Source: JBKBUF01 sp046290815 (GTDB taxonomy: Bacteria; Bacteroidota; Bacteroidia; Cytophagales; Cytophagaceae). Taken from it: a DNA stretch of 64,000 nucleotides. The stretch spans positions 1-64,000 of the forward strand of contig JBKBUF010000015.1 in the NCBI GenBank assembly GCA_046290815.1. Direction: 5' to 3'. The notes beneath the pieces were generated by a model. The model saw nothing but the letters and a program-made list of their open reading frames with translations, was not told the origin of the DNA and made no database searches. Below are positions 45,588 through 54,449 of the stretch, in pieces; positions within the stretch are counted from its first letter, which is position 1, and each line of letters starts with the position of its first letter. Made by a program: the position numbers and the translations under genes.

Positions 45588-46475
45588 ATGTATAAAATAG
45601 GAATTGATCTTGGAGGCACAAAGATTGAAGGCATTATACTTGATGAAAAGTTGAATGAAGTATTCCGCAAGCGAATTGCCACTGAACAAGAGGGTGGATA
45701 TGAACATATCCTTAATAACATCAAAAAATTATATAATGAACTAGTCAGGGAAATAAAAAATAATGATCATACATTCGGTATAGGAACCCCCGGTTCAATT
45801 TCATCCCATACAGGACTAATGAAAAATTCCAACACAATATGCTTGAATGGGAAGCCCCTTGTTTCCGATCTTGAAAAATTAATCAACAGAAAAGTGGTAA
45901 TTGAGAATGATGCCAATTGCTTTGCTATAGCAGAAGCATTGATGGGAGCGGGGAAAAATTATGATATGGTATTTGGCGTAATAATGGGTACAGGCTGCGG
46001 AGGTGGAATAGTATATAAAGGAAATGTAATTACAGGAAAGCAAAAAATTGCAGGAGAATGGGGACATAGCACGATTGACCCTAAAAACGGACCGGCGTGT
46101 TATTGCGGCAAAAGAGGTTGTGTGGAAACATATATTTCCGGAGGAGGGCTTGAGGCCAGATATTTTGAAGTATACCAACAGAAAAAGAAAGCAGAACAAA
46201 TTTTTACTGAATACAAAATTCAGGAAGAAAAATCCGTTAAAATCGTTCATGACTTTTTTGATCATTTTGGAATAGCCCTATCCAATCTTATTAATATACT
46301 GGATCCGGATTTAGTTGTGCTAGGCGGAGGATTATCCAATTTGGATGAATTATATTCTTTAGGAATAAACTCTGTCAGAAAATATATTTTTAATGATACA
46401 CTTATTACCCCTATTGTAAAAAACCACTGCGGTGATTCAGCAGGAGTCTGGGGGGCAGCATTAATAGGAAATTAA
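45588..46475 (+). CDS. ROK family sugar kinase
   Basis: A 295-residue kinase of the ROK family. It has the N-terminal phosphate loop IGIDLGGTKIEG (4-15), the substrate/catalytic motif ENDANCFAIAEA, and a zinc site (GEWGH followed by CYCGKRGCVETYISGGGLE). There is no DNA-binding domain, so it is a kinase (fructo-, gluco- or N-acetylhexosamine kinase) and not a NagC-like repressor. The substrate is not decidable. It is the last gene of the mscS run. Confidence 0.9.
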   Translation: MYKIGIDLGGTKIEGIILDEKLNEVFRKRIATEQEGGYEHILNNIKKLYNELVREIKNNDHTFGIGTPGSISSHTGLMKNSNTICLNGKPLVSDLEKLINRKVVIENDANCFAIAEALMGAGKNYDMVFGVIMGTGCGGGIVYKGNVITGKQKIAGEWGHSTIDPKNGPACYCGKRGCVETYISGGGLEARYFEVYQQKKKAEQIFTEYKIQEEKSVKIVHDFFDHFGIALSNLINILDPDLVVLGGGLSNLDELYSLGINSVRKYIFNDTLITPIVKNHCGDSAGVWGAALIGN

Positions 46476-46484
46476 GAATTAAAA

Positions 46485-46507
46485 AAGCCGGAAAGAAATT
46501 CCGGCTT
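46485..46507 (-). terminator. Terminator between convergent ROK and acidic-protein genes
   Basis: AAGCCGGAA (46485-46493) and TTCCGGCTT (46499-46507) form a 9-bp GC-rich stem with a 5-nt loop. On the minus strand it is followed by TTTTTTAATT, so it best serves the gene ending at 46537. It may also stop the ROK transcript. Confidence 0.8.
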
Positions 46508-46536
46508 CTGCGATTATATGAAATGAAAATCAATTA

Positions 46537-47274
46537 TCAATTATTGTGATGGAGCTCGTACTCTCTAGATTTTCCTTCTTTAGTTTTAACATCGACCTTT
46601 GTTTTTCCTTCTCTGGCTTTTATATCTATCTCTTCCGCTTCAATAGTCTGTCCTTCCATTTCTTCAACTTCTGCATCTACTGAGTGGTCAACATAGTCCA
46701 TTTCCTCTTCTACATCTGTTTGTGCCTCTTCAGCTTCGTTTTGAAGTTCATCAGCTTCATTTTCTATACCTTGACCAAACTCATCGGCTTCGCGCTCTAT
46801 ATCTTCACCAGCTTGTTCTGCATCTCTTTCCAGCTCTCCGGTGGTATCATCTTCCGGATCACCCAGTTCTCCCATTGTATCATCTTCCGAGTCACCCAGT
46901 TCTCCCATTGTATCATCTCCTTCGTCTAACAATGGATCTTCATTACTAGTACCGTCATCTTCCCCTCTGATGTTACCTAAAGTGTCATCTTCAGAATCGC
47001 CTACTTCTCTGAATGCTCCTGTTACTTTACCCCATGTCCAGGAAGCAGCCTGACCTACAGCTTTTCCACCGCGTTTGATTCCGTGACCAATATGCCCAAA
47101 GAAAGATCTGCATTCATCTGCCGGAACATATTCAACCTCTTCCTCAGCATCGAATTCTGCTCCACCTTCATATTCCATTTCATATTCGCTTTCAACTCTT
47201 ACGTTGTCATCCTGTGCCTGTGCTGCAAATACGGCAAACACCAGAGACAGACATAATATAAATATCCTCTTCAT
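46537..47274 (-). CDS. Acidic secreted protein with 11-residue repeats
   Basis: A 245-residue protein with a signal peptide (MKRIFILCLSLVFAVFAAQA). An acidic N-terminal part is followed by a short basic, glycine-rich patch (GHIGHGIKRGGKAVGQAASWTWGKV). Three tandem 11-residue units of the type GDSEDDTMGEL come next (119-148). A long Glu-rich helical stretch (150-205) precedes a Lys-rich end. No family is recognised. It resembles the gene at 42306-43316 in signal peptide, acidity and low complexity, so both may have related envelope or matrix roles. Confidence 0.75.
   Translation of the reverse strand: MKRIFILCLSLVFAVFAAQAQDDNVRVESEYEMEYEGGAEFDAEEEVEYVPADECRSFFGHIGHGIKRGGKAVGQAASWTWGKVTGAFREVGDSEDDTLGNIRGEDDGTSNEDPLLDEGDDTMGELGDSEDDTMGELGDPEDDTTGELERDAEQAGEDIEREADEFGQGIENEADELQNEAEEAQTDVEEEMDYVDHSVDAEVEEMEGQTIEAEEIDIKAREGKTKVDVKTKEGKSREYELHHNN
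46831..46929. repeat. Three 33-bp coding tandem repeats
   Basis: Three 33-bp units starting at 46831, 46864 and 46897 lie inside the acidic secreted gene and encode its GDSEDDTMGEL repeats. Units 1 and 2 are nearly identical over most of their length, and the third diverges at one end. This suggests recent in-frame duplication. Confidence 0.85.
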
Positions 47275-47361
47275 ACCCTATTTATATTTAATTTATCTTC
47301 ACATACCTCTTAACAAGGACAAAAAAATTTCTGTTCTCTAAGTAGTGAACCCGGTTGACTT

Positions 47362-47907
47362 TCAAGGCAAATCCGGTTTCATCTTAAGTGAAAACTTCTT
47401 TATGCACCTATAAACACTTCCTGTCGGGCCGGTAATAGAATGCCATAATTCAACGTGGAAAACCTGAAATCCCCTTTTATCAGGAAGCTCCTGCAATCTG
47501 ATTAATGATCTATCTATGGCAAGTTTTCCTTTAATTCTTGCCAATGTAACATGAGGTAAAGGTTCTCGATTTTCTTTTATTTTTAAAGCTTTTCTAATTT
47601 GTATTGCCAGATTCCTGTACAAAAAACAAGACGCAAAAGTCAGCCATATCATAAATCCGGCATTAGATTTCTTCAGAAAAAATGACTGGGGGATTAAACT
47701 AAAACTTTGGGAATTAGCTATTACCTTTTCCACCTTATCTATGATAATATTTAGTTGTTGTTCATCAGCTTCACCGATAAATGCTAAGGTAATATGGAGG
47801 TTAGCGTCCGGTATCCATCGGATACCGTTTTGGGAATTGTCGTGTTGCAGGCCTTGAATCAATGGCAACAAAGAGGCCGGAAAAGGAATTGCCAAAAACA
47901 ATCTCAT
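47362..47907 (-). CDS. thpR: RNA 2',3'-cyclic phosphodiesterase
   Basis: A 2H phosphoesterase (LigT/ThpR) of 181 residues that opens 2',3'-cyclic phosphates on RNA ends. The two required HxT motifs are present: HITLAFIGEA (about 43-52) and HVTLARIKGK (about 130-139). The N-terminus MRLFLAIPFP is typical. It is divergent from the beta-CASP nuclease gene with a 73-bp spacer, so the two RNA-processing enzymes could share regulation, though that is speculative. Confidence 0.92.
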   Translation of the reverse strand: MRLFLAIPFPASLLPLIQGLQHDNSQNGIRWIPDANLHITLAFIGEADEQQLNIIIDKVEKVIANSQSFSLIPQSFFLKKSNAGFMIWLTFASCFLYRNLAIQIRKALKIKENREPLPHVTLARIKGKLAIDRSLIRLQELPDKRGFQVFHVELWHSITGPTGSVYRCIKKFSLKMKPDLP

Positions 47908-47980
47908 ATATTTTTCTATTTGATTAAAATTTTAATCAATTTCAAAAGTTATAATTCATTATCTGTGAATAAAATCTAAA

Positions 47981-49384
47981 ATGGCCAAATTAAGTTTTTT
48001 GGGCGCTGCAAAACAAGTAACCGGAAGCATGTTTCTGCTTGAGCTTAAGGATGGCTATAAAATATTAATTGATTGCGGCAGAGATCTTGAGCATGTTCTT
48101 AACAATGATCATTTCCCTTTTAATCCTGAAGAAATAAATCTGGTACTCCTTACCCACGCACATCTTGACCATTGTGGAAATATACCTGTATTAATAAAAA
48201 AAGGATATAAAGGACAAATCCTTTGTACCGGAGCTACAGAAGCACTTTCAAATATTGTCCTTAATGATACAGCAAGCATCAATGTTAAGCGCAGGCAAAA
48301 AAGCTTCAGCAAAAATAAACAAAATAAAAAGGCCCTTAACCGCTGCCTTGATACAGGTTTATTTTATAAACAGGATGTTGAAGCATCCATAGATAAGTTT
48401 GTCAGTTTAACTTTTGATCAAACCTTCCAGGTAAACAAGGATGTTTCAGTAAAATTTGTAAGAGCGGGTCATCTGTTGGGGGCAGCTCATATCATAGTAT
48501 ATATTCGAGAGAATAACAACCTAACCAGCATTTGTTTTTCGGGCGACATAGGAAGGAAAAATTCCCCTTTACTTCAGGATCCATCACCTGTGGAAAGGGT
48601 AGATTATTTAGTTACCGAAGGAACTTATGGAAACAGGTTGCATTTGAACAAAGAACATCCGGAAGAATATCTTGAAAAGATAATTACTCATACATGTGTT
48701 GAAAAAAGAGGAAGGTTAATAATCCCTTCATTCAGCATCGGAAGAACACAGACCATCCTGTATTTACTTAACAGATTAAAAGCCGAAGGTAAGCTTCCTC
48801 CTATAAAAGTTTTTACAGACAGTCCTATGGCAAAAGAAAGCACTGCCATTCATGAAAAATACCTAATGTTACTTAATAAAGATTGTATCCGGTTCCTTGA
48901 AAAGCATGGTAGCCTGTTTGATTTTGACAACCTCATCTTTGCCCCTACGTTAAAAGAAAGTCTTGCCGTATCAAATTATAATGAACCCTGTATCATACTA
49001 TCCTCGTCCGGCATGATAACAGGAGGAAGAATCCAGGCTCACATCAAAAAAAACCTGGGTAATTCATATTGCACCATTCTGCTTATTGGTTATTGTGCAG
49101 AAGGCACCATAGGTGCTGAACTGGCAAAAGGGAAAAAGTCAGTAAGAATAAATGGAAAAGAATATCAAGTAGCTGCACAAGTAGAACAAACGGACATTTT
49201 CAGTGGCCATGTTGACAAGGAAGATCTTATCACATTTGTAAAGCAGCATTCAACTAACCGTCTCAAGAGGGTTTTTCTTGTACATGGAGAAGAAATGGCC
49301 TTAAAAGAGTTTTCAGAGGTTTTGGAGGGGATAGGATATTCTACGATTATTCCGGAAAAAGGAGAATCATTTATCCTGGACTAA
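47981..49384 (+). CDS. Metallo-beta-lactamase/beta-CASP RNA nuclease
   Basis: A 467-residue protein of the CPSF73-like family. It starts with the MBL core (MAKLSFLGAAKQVTGSMFLL) and the zinc motif LTHAHLDHCG. A beta-CASP domain follows (FTDSPMAKESTAIHE), then SSSGMITGGRIQAHIKKNL and the RMMBL end (FSGHVDKEDLITFV). Family members cut or trim RNA. It is cytoplasmic. Its stop codon overlaps that of the convergent small gene at 49381 by three bases. Confidence 0.9.
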   Translation: MAKLSFLGAAKQVTGSMFLLELKDGYKILIDCGRDLEHVLNNDHFPFNPEEINLVLLTHAHLDHCGNIPVLIKKGYKGQILCTGATEALSNIVLNDTASINVKRRQKSFSKNKQNKKALNRCLDTGLFYKQDVEASIDKFVSLTFDQTFQVNKDVSVKFVRAGHLLGAAHIIVYIRENNNLTSICFSGDIGRKNSPLLQDPSPVERVDYLVTEGTYGNRLHLNKEHPEEYLEKIITHTCVEKRGRLIIPSFSIGRTQTILYLLNRLKAEGKLPPIKVFTDSPMAKESTAIHEKYLMLLNKDCIRFLEKHGSLFDFDNLIFAPTLKESLAVSNYNEPCIILSSSGMITGGRIQAHIKKNLGNSYCTILLIGYCAEGTIGAELAKGKKSVRINGKEYQVAAQVEQTDIFSGHVDKEDLITFVKQHSTNRLKRVFLVHGEEMALKEFSEVLEGIGYSTIIPEKGESFILD

Positions 49385-49623
49385 ACTCTTTGTAATCCTT
49401 CCTGTAATGACCTGGACATTTCTTTAAATCGTTCCAGGGCCTCCTTCATAAACACTTCATCTTTGGTTAGATTAATTATATCTGCATCGCCTGTCAAATC
49501 CATTTCACTTACTTTAAAAGTTTGCTCAAAAAAAGGATTTTCAAGTTTAAGTAAATATTTATTGTTCCATGCAAAAACAGTTACCTTGCAAAAATCAGTG
49601 GAAAATTCAGTGACAACACGCAT
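49381..49623 (-). CDS. Conserved small protein of unknown function
   Basis: An 80-residue soluble protein (MRVVTEFSTDFCKVTVFAWNN...), with a beta-rich first half and a helical, charged second half (KDEVFMKEALERFKEMSRSLQEGL). It resembles a small uncharacterised Bacteroidota family, but I know no function. Its start codon is only 13 bp from the large AATTAAG array, so the array is effectively its leader or promoter region. The stop overlaps that of the convergent nuclease gene. Confidence 0.65.
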   Translation of the reverse strand: MRVVTEFSTDFCKVTVFAWNNKYLLKLENPFFEQTFKVSEMDLTGDADIINLTKDEVFMKEALERFKEMSRSLQEGLQRV

Positions 49624-49636
49624 TAAGTGAAAGAAG

Positions 49637-49746
49637 AATTAAGAATTAAGAATTAAGAATTAAGAATTAAGAATTAAGAATTAAGAATTAAGAATTAAGA
49701 ATTAAGAATTAAGAATTAAGAATTAAGAATTAAGAATTAAGAATTA
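49637..49746. repeat. AATTAAG heptamer array (15 units)
   Basis: Fifteen uninterrupted exact copies of AATTAAG (49637-49741) plus AATTA. It fills most of the spacer between the DUF427 gene (ends at 49772) and the start of the 80-residue gene at 49623. The unit is the same as at 7862-7922. Confidence 0.98.
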
Positions 49747-49771
49747 TTCAAAATTATAAAAAAATATGGTT

Positions 49772-50104
49772 TTAAAAGAAAAAACTTAGCGTGTTGAAAA
49801 TTTCAAACTTAACTTTTTCATCGGATTCAACAATTTCAACACCTTTCCAGAAAGTAATTCTATCCTTAATAGTAAATGCAAAAACAGAGGGTTCAGGGTA
49901 ATACCAGGCTGCATCTTCATTTACTTTACCATCCACCACAATATGGAAATAATGAGCCACACCTTTGTATGGACATCTGCTCCTTCTTTCGCTTGGAATA
50001 AAATATTTAGATTTAATTGAATGGATCGGGAAATAATAATTTCCATCAATTTCTTCAGCTTTGGAAGATCTTGCTAATACTTTTCCATTCCAGATGGCTT
50101 TCAT
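49772..50104 (-). CDS. DUF427 domain protein
   Basis: A 110-residue single-domain protein of the DUF427 family (all-beta). Typical parts are MKAIWNGKVLARSSKAEEIDG at the start, the central SRCPYKGVAHYFHI and AAWYYPEPSVFAFTIKDRITFWKGVEI near the end. The conserved CPYKG/W-Y-P pattern suggests a small-ligand pocket, but no activity is firmly known. It lies 44 bp after the VOC-family gene and may be cotranscribed with it. Confidence 0.9.
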   Translation of the reverse strand: MKAIWNGKVLARSSKAEEIDGNYYFPIHSIKSKYFIPSERRSRCPYKGVAHYFHIVVDGKVNEDAAWYYPEPSVFAFTIKDRITFWKGVEIVESDEKVKFEIFNTLSFFF

Positions 50105-50148
50105 AAAGTCAGGGGATTTCTCTTAAAACCCTTATCATTTAAAAATGT

Positions 50149-50541
50149 TTAATAGTCCCAAAGACCAGGGGTTACAATCTCAAGCACATGTCCGTCAGGA
50201 TCCTTAAAATAAAAGGATTTCACATTATTTCTCCAGGTTTTTTCATAAATAACTTCTATTCCGTTATCCTGAATAAAATTTTTCCAGGACACATATTGTT
50301 CACCAGGAACCTCAAATGCCATATGAATATTTCCAGTGGCAAAATGCGGAGGAAGTTCAGTTTCCTTTTCTGTCATTTCCGGATTAAAGCAAAGTAATAC
50401 ACTGGTACCTGCTCTAAAAAACACATGCCTGTTTTCGGCGCGGGCAATCACTTGCAAGCCAAGCTTATCACGGTAAAATGCTTCAGTAGCATTCAAATCT
50501 TTTACATACAAACAAGTCTCTTTTATACTATTGAAATACAT
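50149..50541 (-). CDS. VOC family (glyoxalase/dioxygenase fold) protein
   Basis: A protein of about 130 residues with the paired beta-alpha-beta-beta-beta units of the vicinal oxygen chelate fold. The family features are ETCLYVKDLNATEAFYRDKLGL, HMAFEVPGEQY and SFYFKDPDGHVLEIVTPGLW. Likely metal ligands are a His in HMAF and the Glu in HVLEI. The exact reaction (glyoxalase, dioxygenase or antibiotic resistance) is unknown. The frame extends ten residues upstream (50571), but MYFNSIKETCLYV fits the fold start better. Confidence 0.82.
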   Translation of the reverse strand: MYFNSIKETCLYVKDLNATEAFYRDKLGLQVIARAENRHVFFRAGTSVLLCFNPEMTEKETELPPHFATGNIHMAFEVPGEQYVSWKNFIQDNGIEVIYEKTWRNNVKSFYFKDPDGHVLEIVTPGLWDY

Positions 50542-50632
50542 AAGCTTGGCAGGTTTTGTCCCAAATAACAAACTTAATCGCTATAAAGTTAGGTTATAAT
50601 GTAAATGAGATTAGGGGGAAGAAGGGAAAGCT

Positions 50633-52159
50633 ATGAATTTCAATTCAGTATATAAGGAACGCAGCGGAGAGTGCAAATACTTTCCGGCTTTAAAAGGAAA
50701 TATTGAAACGGATGTCCTGATAATAGGCGGTGGCATAACAGGCCTTTTGAATGCCTATTTGCTAAATGAAGCGGGGATATCGACAGTGCTTGTTGAAGCC
50801 ATGCACATAGGGGATGGCACTACAGGTATGAGTAGTTGTCATTTAACTACAGATATAGATACAGAATACAGAAATGTTTATGCAGATTTTGGAGAAGAGA
50901 TATCAGCTTTGGTTGCCCAAAGCAGAGTTGAAGGCATCAATTTGCTAGAAAGAATTGTCAATAAACATTCAATCCAATGCGACTTCAAACGTGTGCCGGG
51001 ATATTTATATACGGATATCCCGGAACATGTTCCAATGATAGAGCAGGAATTCAGATACGCCGGGTACGCAGGCTTAAACATAAATATAGTTAATCAGGTA
51101 CCATTGCCGATTAAAACCAACAAAGCAATTGTATTTAATAATCAGGCTCAATTTAATAGTCAGAAATTCCTAAATGGTCTAGCCTCATTGCTTGATGGAA
51201 CAAATTGTAAAATTTTTGAGAATAGCAGAATCATTTCACTGGAAGAACATGAAGGGTATTATACAGGAAATACTGAAGCAGGATCTGTTAAGGCCAAAAA
51301 AGTAATAATGGCCACGCATCTGCCCTTGTTCACTAATGTACTTCAGACGATGGCTGCACCATATATCAGCTATGTTATTACTGTCAGACTTAATGATGAC
51401 AACTATCCTGATGGGCTATTCTGGGACACCAACGATCCATATCACTATATAAGAACATACCGTGACGAACTCGGCCCCTTACTTGTTGTAGGTGGTGCAG
51501 ACCACAAGGCAGGGCATATTACAGAAACGGAAGAGCAATTTGTTAAGCTTGAAAACTATGTAAGGAAACATTTTAATGTATCTGCAATAGTTCATAAATG
51601 GTCTGCAGAATACTTTGAACCAGCGGATGGTTTGCCTTATATAGGAAGAAGTCCTTTTTCTGAAAATATATATGTGGCCACGGGTTTCTCAGGAGATGGA
51701 TTGGTTTACGGACCAATTGCAGCAATTATTTTATCGGACCTTATTCAGGGAAAGAAGAATGATTGGCTTAAAGCATATGACTCCACAAGATTTACTCCTG
51801 TAGCGTCCGCCTTTGATTTTATTAAAGAAAATGTTGATGTAGCAAAACAATTTATCGCGGATAGATTGACAGGTGATGAAGGTTCAATTGAGACACTTGC
51901 GCCCGGAGAAGGAAAAATTATAAGGGTAAACGGAGAACGAATGGCGGTTGCAAAAGATCATAACCATGAAATTCATGCTGTATCTCCTGTTTGCACGCAT
52001 ATGAAATGTATTGTCCATTATAATAAAGCCGAGCAATCATGGGATTGCCCTTGCCATGGCAGCAGGTTTGCTATCGACGGAAAAGTGCTCTATGGGCCGG
52101 CTGTTAAAGCTCTGGAGAAAAAGGAAATAAAAATGGAAGTAAATAACAGAAAAGATTAA
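50633..52159 (+). CDS. FAD-dependent oxidoreductase with C-terminal Rieske domain
   Basis: A 508-residue two-domain protein. The DAO-type FAD domain begins with VLIIGGGITGLLNAYLL (about 28-44) and ends with VATGFSGDGLVYGPIAA. The C-terminal Rieske 2Fe-2S domain (about 425-505) has both ligand pairs, CTHMKC and CPCHGSRF. This architecture occurs widely in bacteria, and the substrate is unknown. No Tat signal is seen, so it is probably cytoplasmic. It is divergent from the VOC gene. Confidence 0.9.
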   Translation: MNFNSVYKERSGECKYFPALKGNIETDVLIIGGGITGLLNAYLLNEAGISTVLVEAMHIGDGTTGMSSCHLTTDIDTEYRNVYADFGEEISALVAQSRVEGINLLERIVNKHSIQCDFKRVPGYLYTDIPEHVPMIEQEFRYAGYAGLNINIVNQVPLPIKTNKAIVFNNQAQFNSQKFLNGLASLLDGTNCKIFENSRIISLEEHEGYYTGNTEAGSVKAKKVIMATHLPLFTNVLQTMAAPYISYVITVRLNDDNYPDGLFWDTNDPYHYIRTYRDELGPLLVVGGADHKAGHITETEEQFVKLENYVRKHFNVSAIVHKWSAEYFEPADGLPYIGRSPFSENIYVATGFSGDGLVYGPIAAIILSDLIQGKKNDWLKAYDSTRFTPVASAFDFIKENVDVAKQFIADRLTGDEGSIETLAPGEGKIIRVNGERMAVAKDHNHEIHAVSPVCTHMKCIVHYNKAEQSWDCPCHGSRFAIDGKVLYGPAVKALEKKEIKMEVNNRKD

Positions 52160-52249
52160 ATTAGCCAAAGCCTGATCCGGGAATGACAATAATCATTCCC
52201 GGATTGGTAAATGGTGCTTATTTTTCAAAACTGACAAAATCCTATCATA

Positions 52250-53428
52250 ATGGATTTAAAAATTTTAGCAGTTTCTGCAATAATAGTACTGGCATTCTTT
52301 ACCATAATCTACCTGCTTACCAGAAGGAAGAAAAGGATAGCCCATTATTCTTCCAAGGTTTCTAATTGGCAAAGTTTTCTTCCCGGTAAAGAGAATGTTT
52401 TACACTATTCTGTTTTTCTTATAGGTGACGCCGGAGCCCCCTCATTAAACAATGACCCGAACCTAAATCTTTTAAGAGCAGAATTAATAAAGGCAGGAGA
52501 GGATAGTGCTGTCTTCTTCCTCGGAGACAATATTTATCCGGTAGGTATGCCGGAAAAGTCAGATGCCGGACGTGACCTGGCGGAGAAAAGAATGATTGCT
52601 CAAATGAAAATTCTGGAAGGATATAAGGGAAAAAAGGTTTTCATCTCGGGCAACCATGATTGGAACAAAGGTCGAAAAGGAGGATATGAAGCAGTAATGA
52701 GGCAACAGGAGTTTGTAGAAAATTATTTTCAAAGTCAGGATGTATATCTTCCCAGAAATGGTTGCCCCGGACCTGTTGAATTAAATATTAATGAAAAACT
52801 TTCAATAATCATCATAAATACTCAATGGTGGGTGCACAATGGTCATCGGCCTTTGGGTAGGAAAGAAGGCTGCAGCGTTGACAACGAACATGAATTCTTT
52901 ATTGTATTGGAAGAATTACTGGAAAGGAATAAAGATAAAAGGATTGTGGTGATTGCTCACCATCCGCTGTATAGCAAGGCGCTGCACGGCGGGCACTTCA
53001 GTGTAAGACAACATGTATTTCCACTAACAGAAGTAAATAAAAAAATGTACATACCTATGCCGGTTGCGGGTTCTTTATATCCTATTTACAGGAAGTACTT
53101 CGGCGCCAAAGAAGACATGTCCCATCCAAGGTATAAAAGACTACGCAAAAGGTTGCTGGATATTTTCTGTAAATACGATGATCTGATTTATGCAGCCGGG
53201 CATGATCATAACCTTCAGTACATTCACAAAAACAAGCAACATTATATAGTGAGTGGTGCAGGAAGCAAGGTAAATTACGTGGACAAAGGTGATGCAGTAT
53301 TCAGTCATGCTCATAAAGGATTTTTTAAACTTGACTTTTACAATGAAGAAGTATGGATGGAAGTCCATGAACCGGATTATGACAATTTTTGTCAAGGGAA
53401 AGTGGTATTCCGGAAGAAGATTGTTTAA
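52250..53428 (+). CDS. Membrane-anchored calcineurin-type metallophosphatase
   Basis: A 392-residue protein with an N-terminal membrane anchor (LAVSAIIVLAFFTIIYLL) and a metallophosphatase domain. The metal motifs are in order: LIGDAGAPS, FFLGDNIYPVG, ISGNHDWN, VIAHHPLYS and AAGHDHNLQ. It is probably anchored with the catalytic domain outside the cytoplasm. The substrate is unknown; acid phosphatase or nucleotide/phospholipid phosphatase are options. It is followed by a short tandem repeat and the convergent lipid kinase gene. Confidence 0.88.
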   Translation: MDLKILAVSAIIVLAFFTIIYLLTRRKKRIAHYSSKVSNWQSFLPGKENVLHYSVFLIGDAGAPSLNNDPNLNLLRAELIKAGEDSAVFFLGDNIYPVGMPEKSDAGRDLAEKRMIAQMKILEGYKGKKVFISGNHDWNKGRKGGYEAVMRQQEFVENYFQSQDVYLPRNGCPGPVELNINEKLSIIIINTQWWVHNGHRPLGRKEGCSVDNEHEFFIVLEELLERNKDKRIVVIAHHPLYSKALHGGHFSVRQHVFPLTEVNKKMYIPMPVAGSLYPIYRKYFGAKEDMSHPRYKRLRKRLLDIFCKYDDLIYAAGHDHNLQYIHKNKQHYIVSGAGSKVNYVDKGDAVFSHAHKGFFKLDFYNEEVWMEVHEPDYDNFCQGKVVFRKKIV

Positions 53429-53431
53429 GTG

Positions 53432-53512
53432 TTGATGTGTTAATGTTGATGTGTTAATGTTGATGTGTTAATGTGTGAGTGTGTTAAAGTGTTAATGTGC
53501 TGGAGTGTTAAG
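53432..53512. repeat. Degenerate 14-bp tandem repeat
   Basis: Three exact copies of TTGATGTGTTAATG (53432-53473) followed by decayed GTGTTAA-type copies to about 53512. It fills the gap between the metallophosphatase stop and the end of the lipid kinase gene. G on the plus strand is strongly enriched over C. Confidence 0.9.
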
Positions 53513-53523
53513 GTAGGGGTTAT

Positions 53524-54402
53524 TTAAGGTAATAATACTTTTAATCCGCCAGGATTAATTTTTACATGAATGGTAGTCCCGAGATCGATGGGTTCACCAT
53601 CAATATGAAAAGATTCTCTGTGTTTGTTCAATATGGTTACCTGCTTACACCTGAAAACTCTGTAATATTTTGTAGTGGTAATGCTATTTCTCAGCAGATG
53701 ATACAGAATATAGGGTGCAAGGATTTTTGGAAATGGCTTAATAATACTGATTTCAAAAGTACCGTCATCTATAGTACCCAGAGGGTTGATCGCGATGTTA
53801 GTACCAAATTTATTTGCATTGGTAATAATCATCATAAATGCTCTCCCTGCATACTCCTGATTAGGAGCAACAATACGATATTCAAAAAAATGATAAGTAA
53901 AAAATTCCAGAAGCCCATACCATAAATAGGAAAGCTTTCCTCTTCGGATACTTTCTGAAAACCGCTTTACAACACGAGCATTAAAACCGAAGTCACTCAG
54001 GTGAAAACAATTTCTTCCATTCACTATCAAAGTATCGATCGCACGGGGATTATAGCTGGTAATTACATCAATGGCTTCATCGAAATCTAAAGGAATATTT
54101 AAATCTTTAGCCAATCCATTGGCAGAGCCTGCAGGAATGATTCCCAGAGGAATATCTGTACCAACTAAAACATTGCCGACAAGATTTACAGTACCATCTC
54201 CCCCAACTGCAATAACTGCATCCGGCCTTAACTCTTCTATTTGCTTTAAAATTTCCTGATGATCGTTTTTTCCTGTAGTCTCATATACATGGGGAAACAA
54301 CTGCACCTCTCGGCAGCAACCCTTGATTTCAGATGTGATAATTTCCTTGTTCCTACCTCCTGCAATCGGATTAATTACAAAAAGTAAATTCTTGCCCAAC
54401 AT
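53524..54402 (-). CDS. Diacylglycerol kinase family lipid kinase
   Basis: A 292-residue YegS/DgkB-type kinase. It shows LFVINPIAGGRNK (7-19), the nucleotide motif VIAVGGDGTVNLVGN (about 63-77) and GIIPAGSANGLAKDLNIP. The C-terminal domain ends in FHIDGEPIDLG. It phosphorylates a lipid alcohol such as diacylglycerol or a sphingoid base. Sphingolipids are made by many Bacteroidota, so a sphingosine-type substrate is possible but unproven. Confidence 0.9.
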   Translation of the reverse strand: MLGKNLLFVINPIAGGRNKEIITSEIKGCCREVQLFPHVYETTGKNDHQEILKQIEELRPDAVIAVGGDGTVNLVGNVLVGTDIPLGIIPAGSANGLAKDLNIPLDFDEAIDVITSYNPRAIDTLIVNGRNCFHLSDFGFNARVVKRFSESIRRGKLSYLWYGLLEFFTYHFFEYRIVAPNQEYAGRAFMMIITNANKFGTNIAINPLGTIDDGTFEISIIKPFPKILAPYILYHLLRNSITTTKYYRVFRCKQVTILNKHRESFHIDGEPIDLGTTIHVKINPGGLKVLLP

Positions 54403-54449
54403 ATCCTTAGATTCTAACTGGACTTAGTTGCTATTTGTTTTAAGTAATA

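Noticed and set aside
46684..47053. Three overlapping plus-strand frames opposite the second acidic protein
   Set aside because: They are mirror frames of repetitive Glu/Asp codons, with no start signal or domain.
49637..49746. CRISPR-like periodic repeat
   Set aside because: The units are 7 bp, contiguous and without spacers, so this is a simple tandem repeat.
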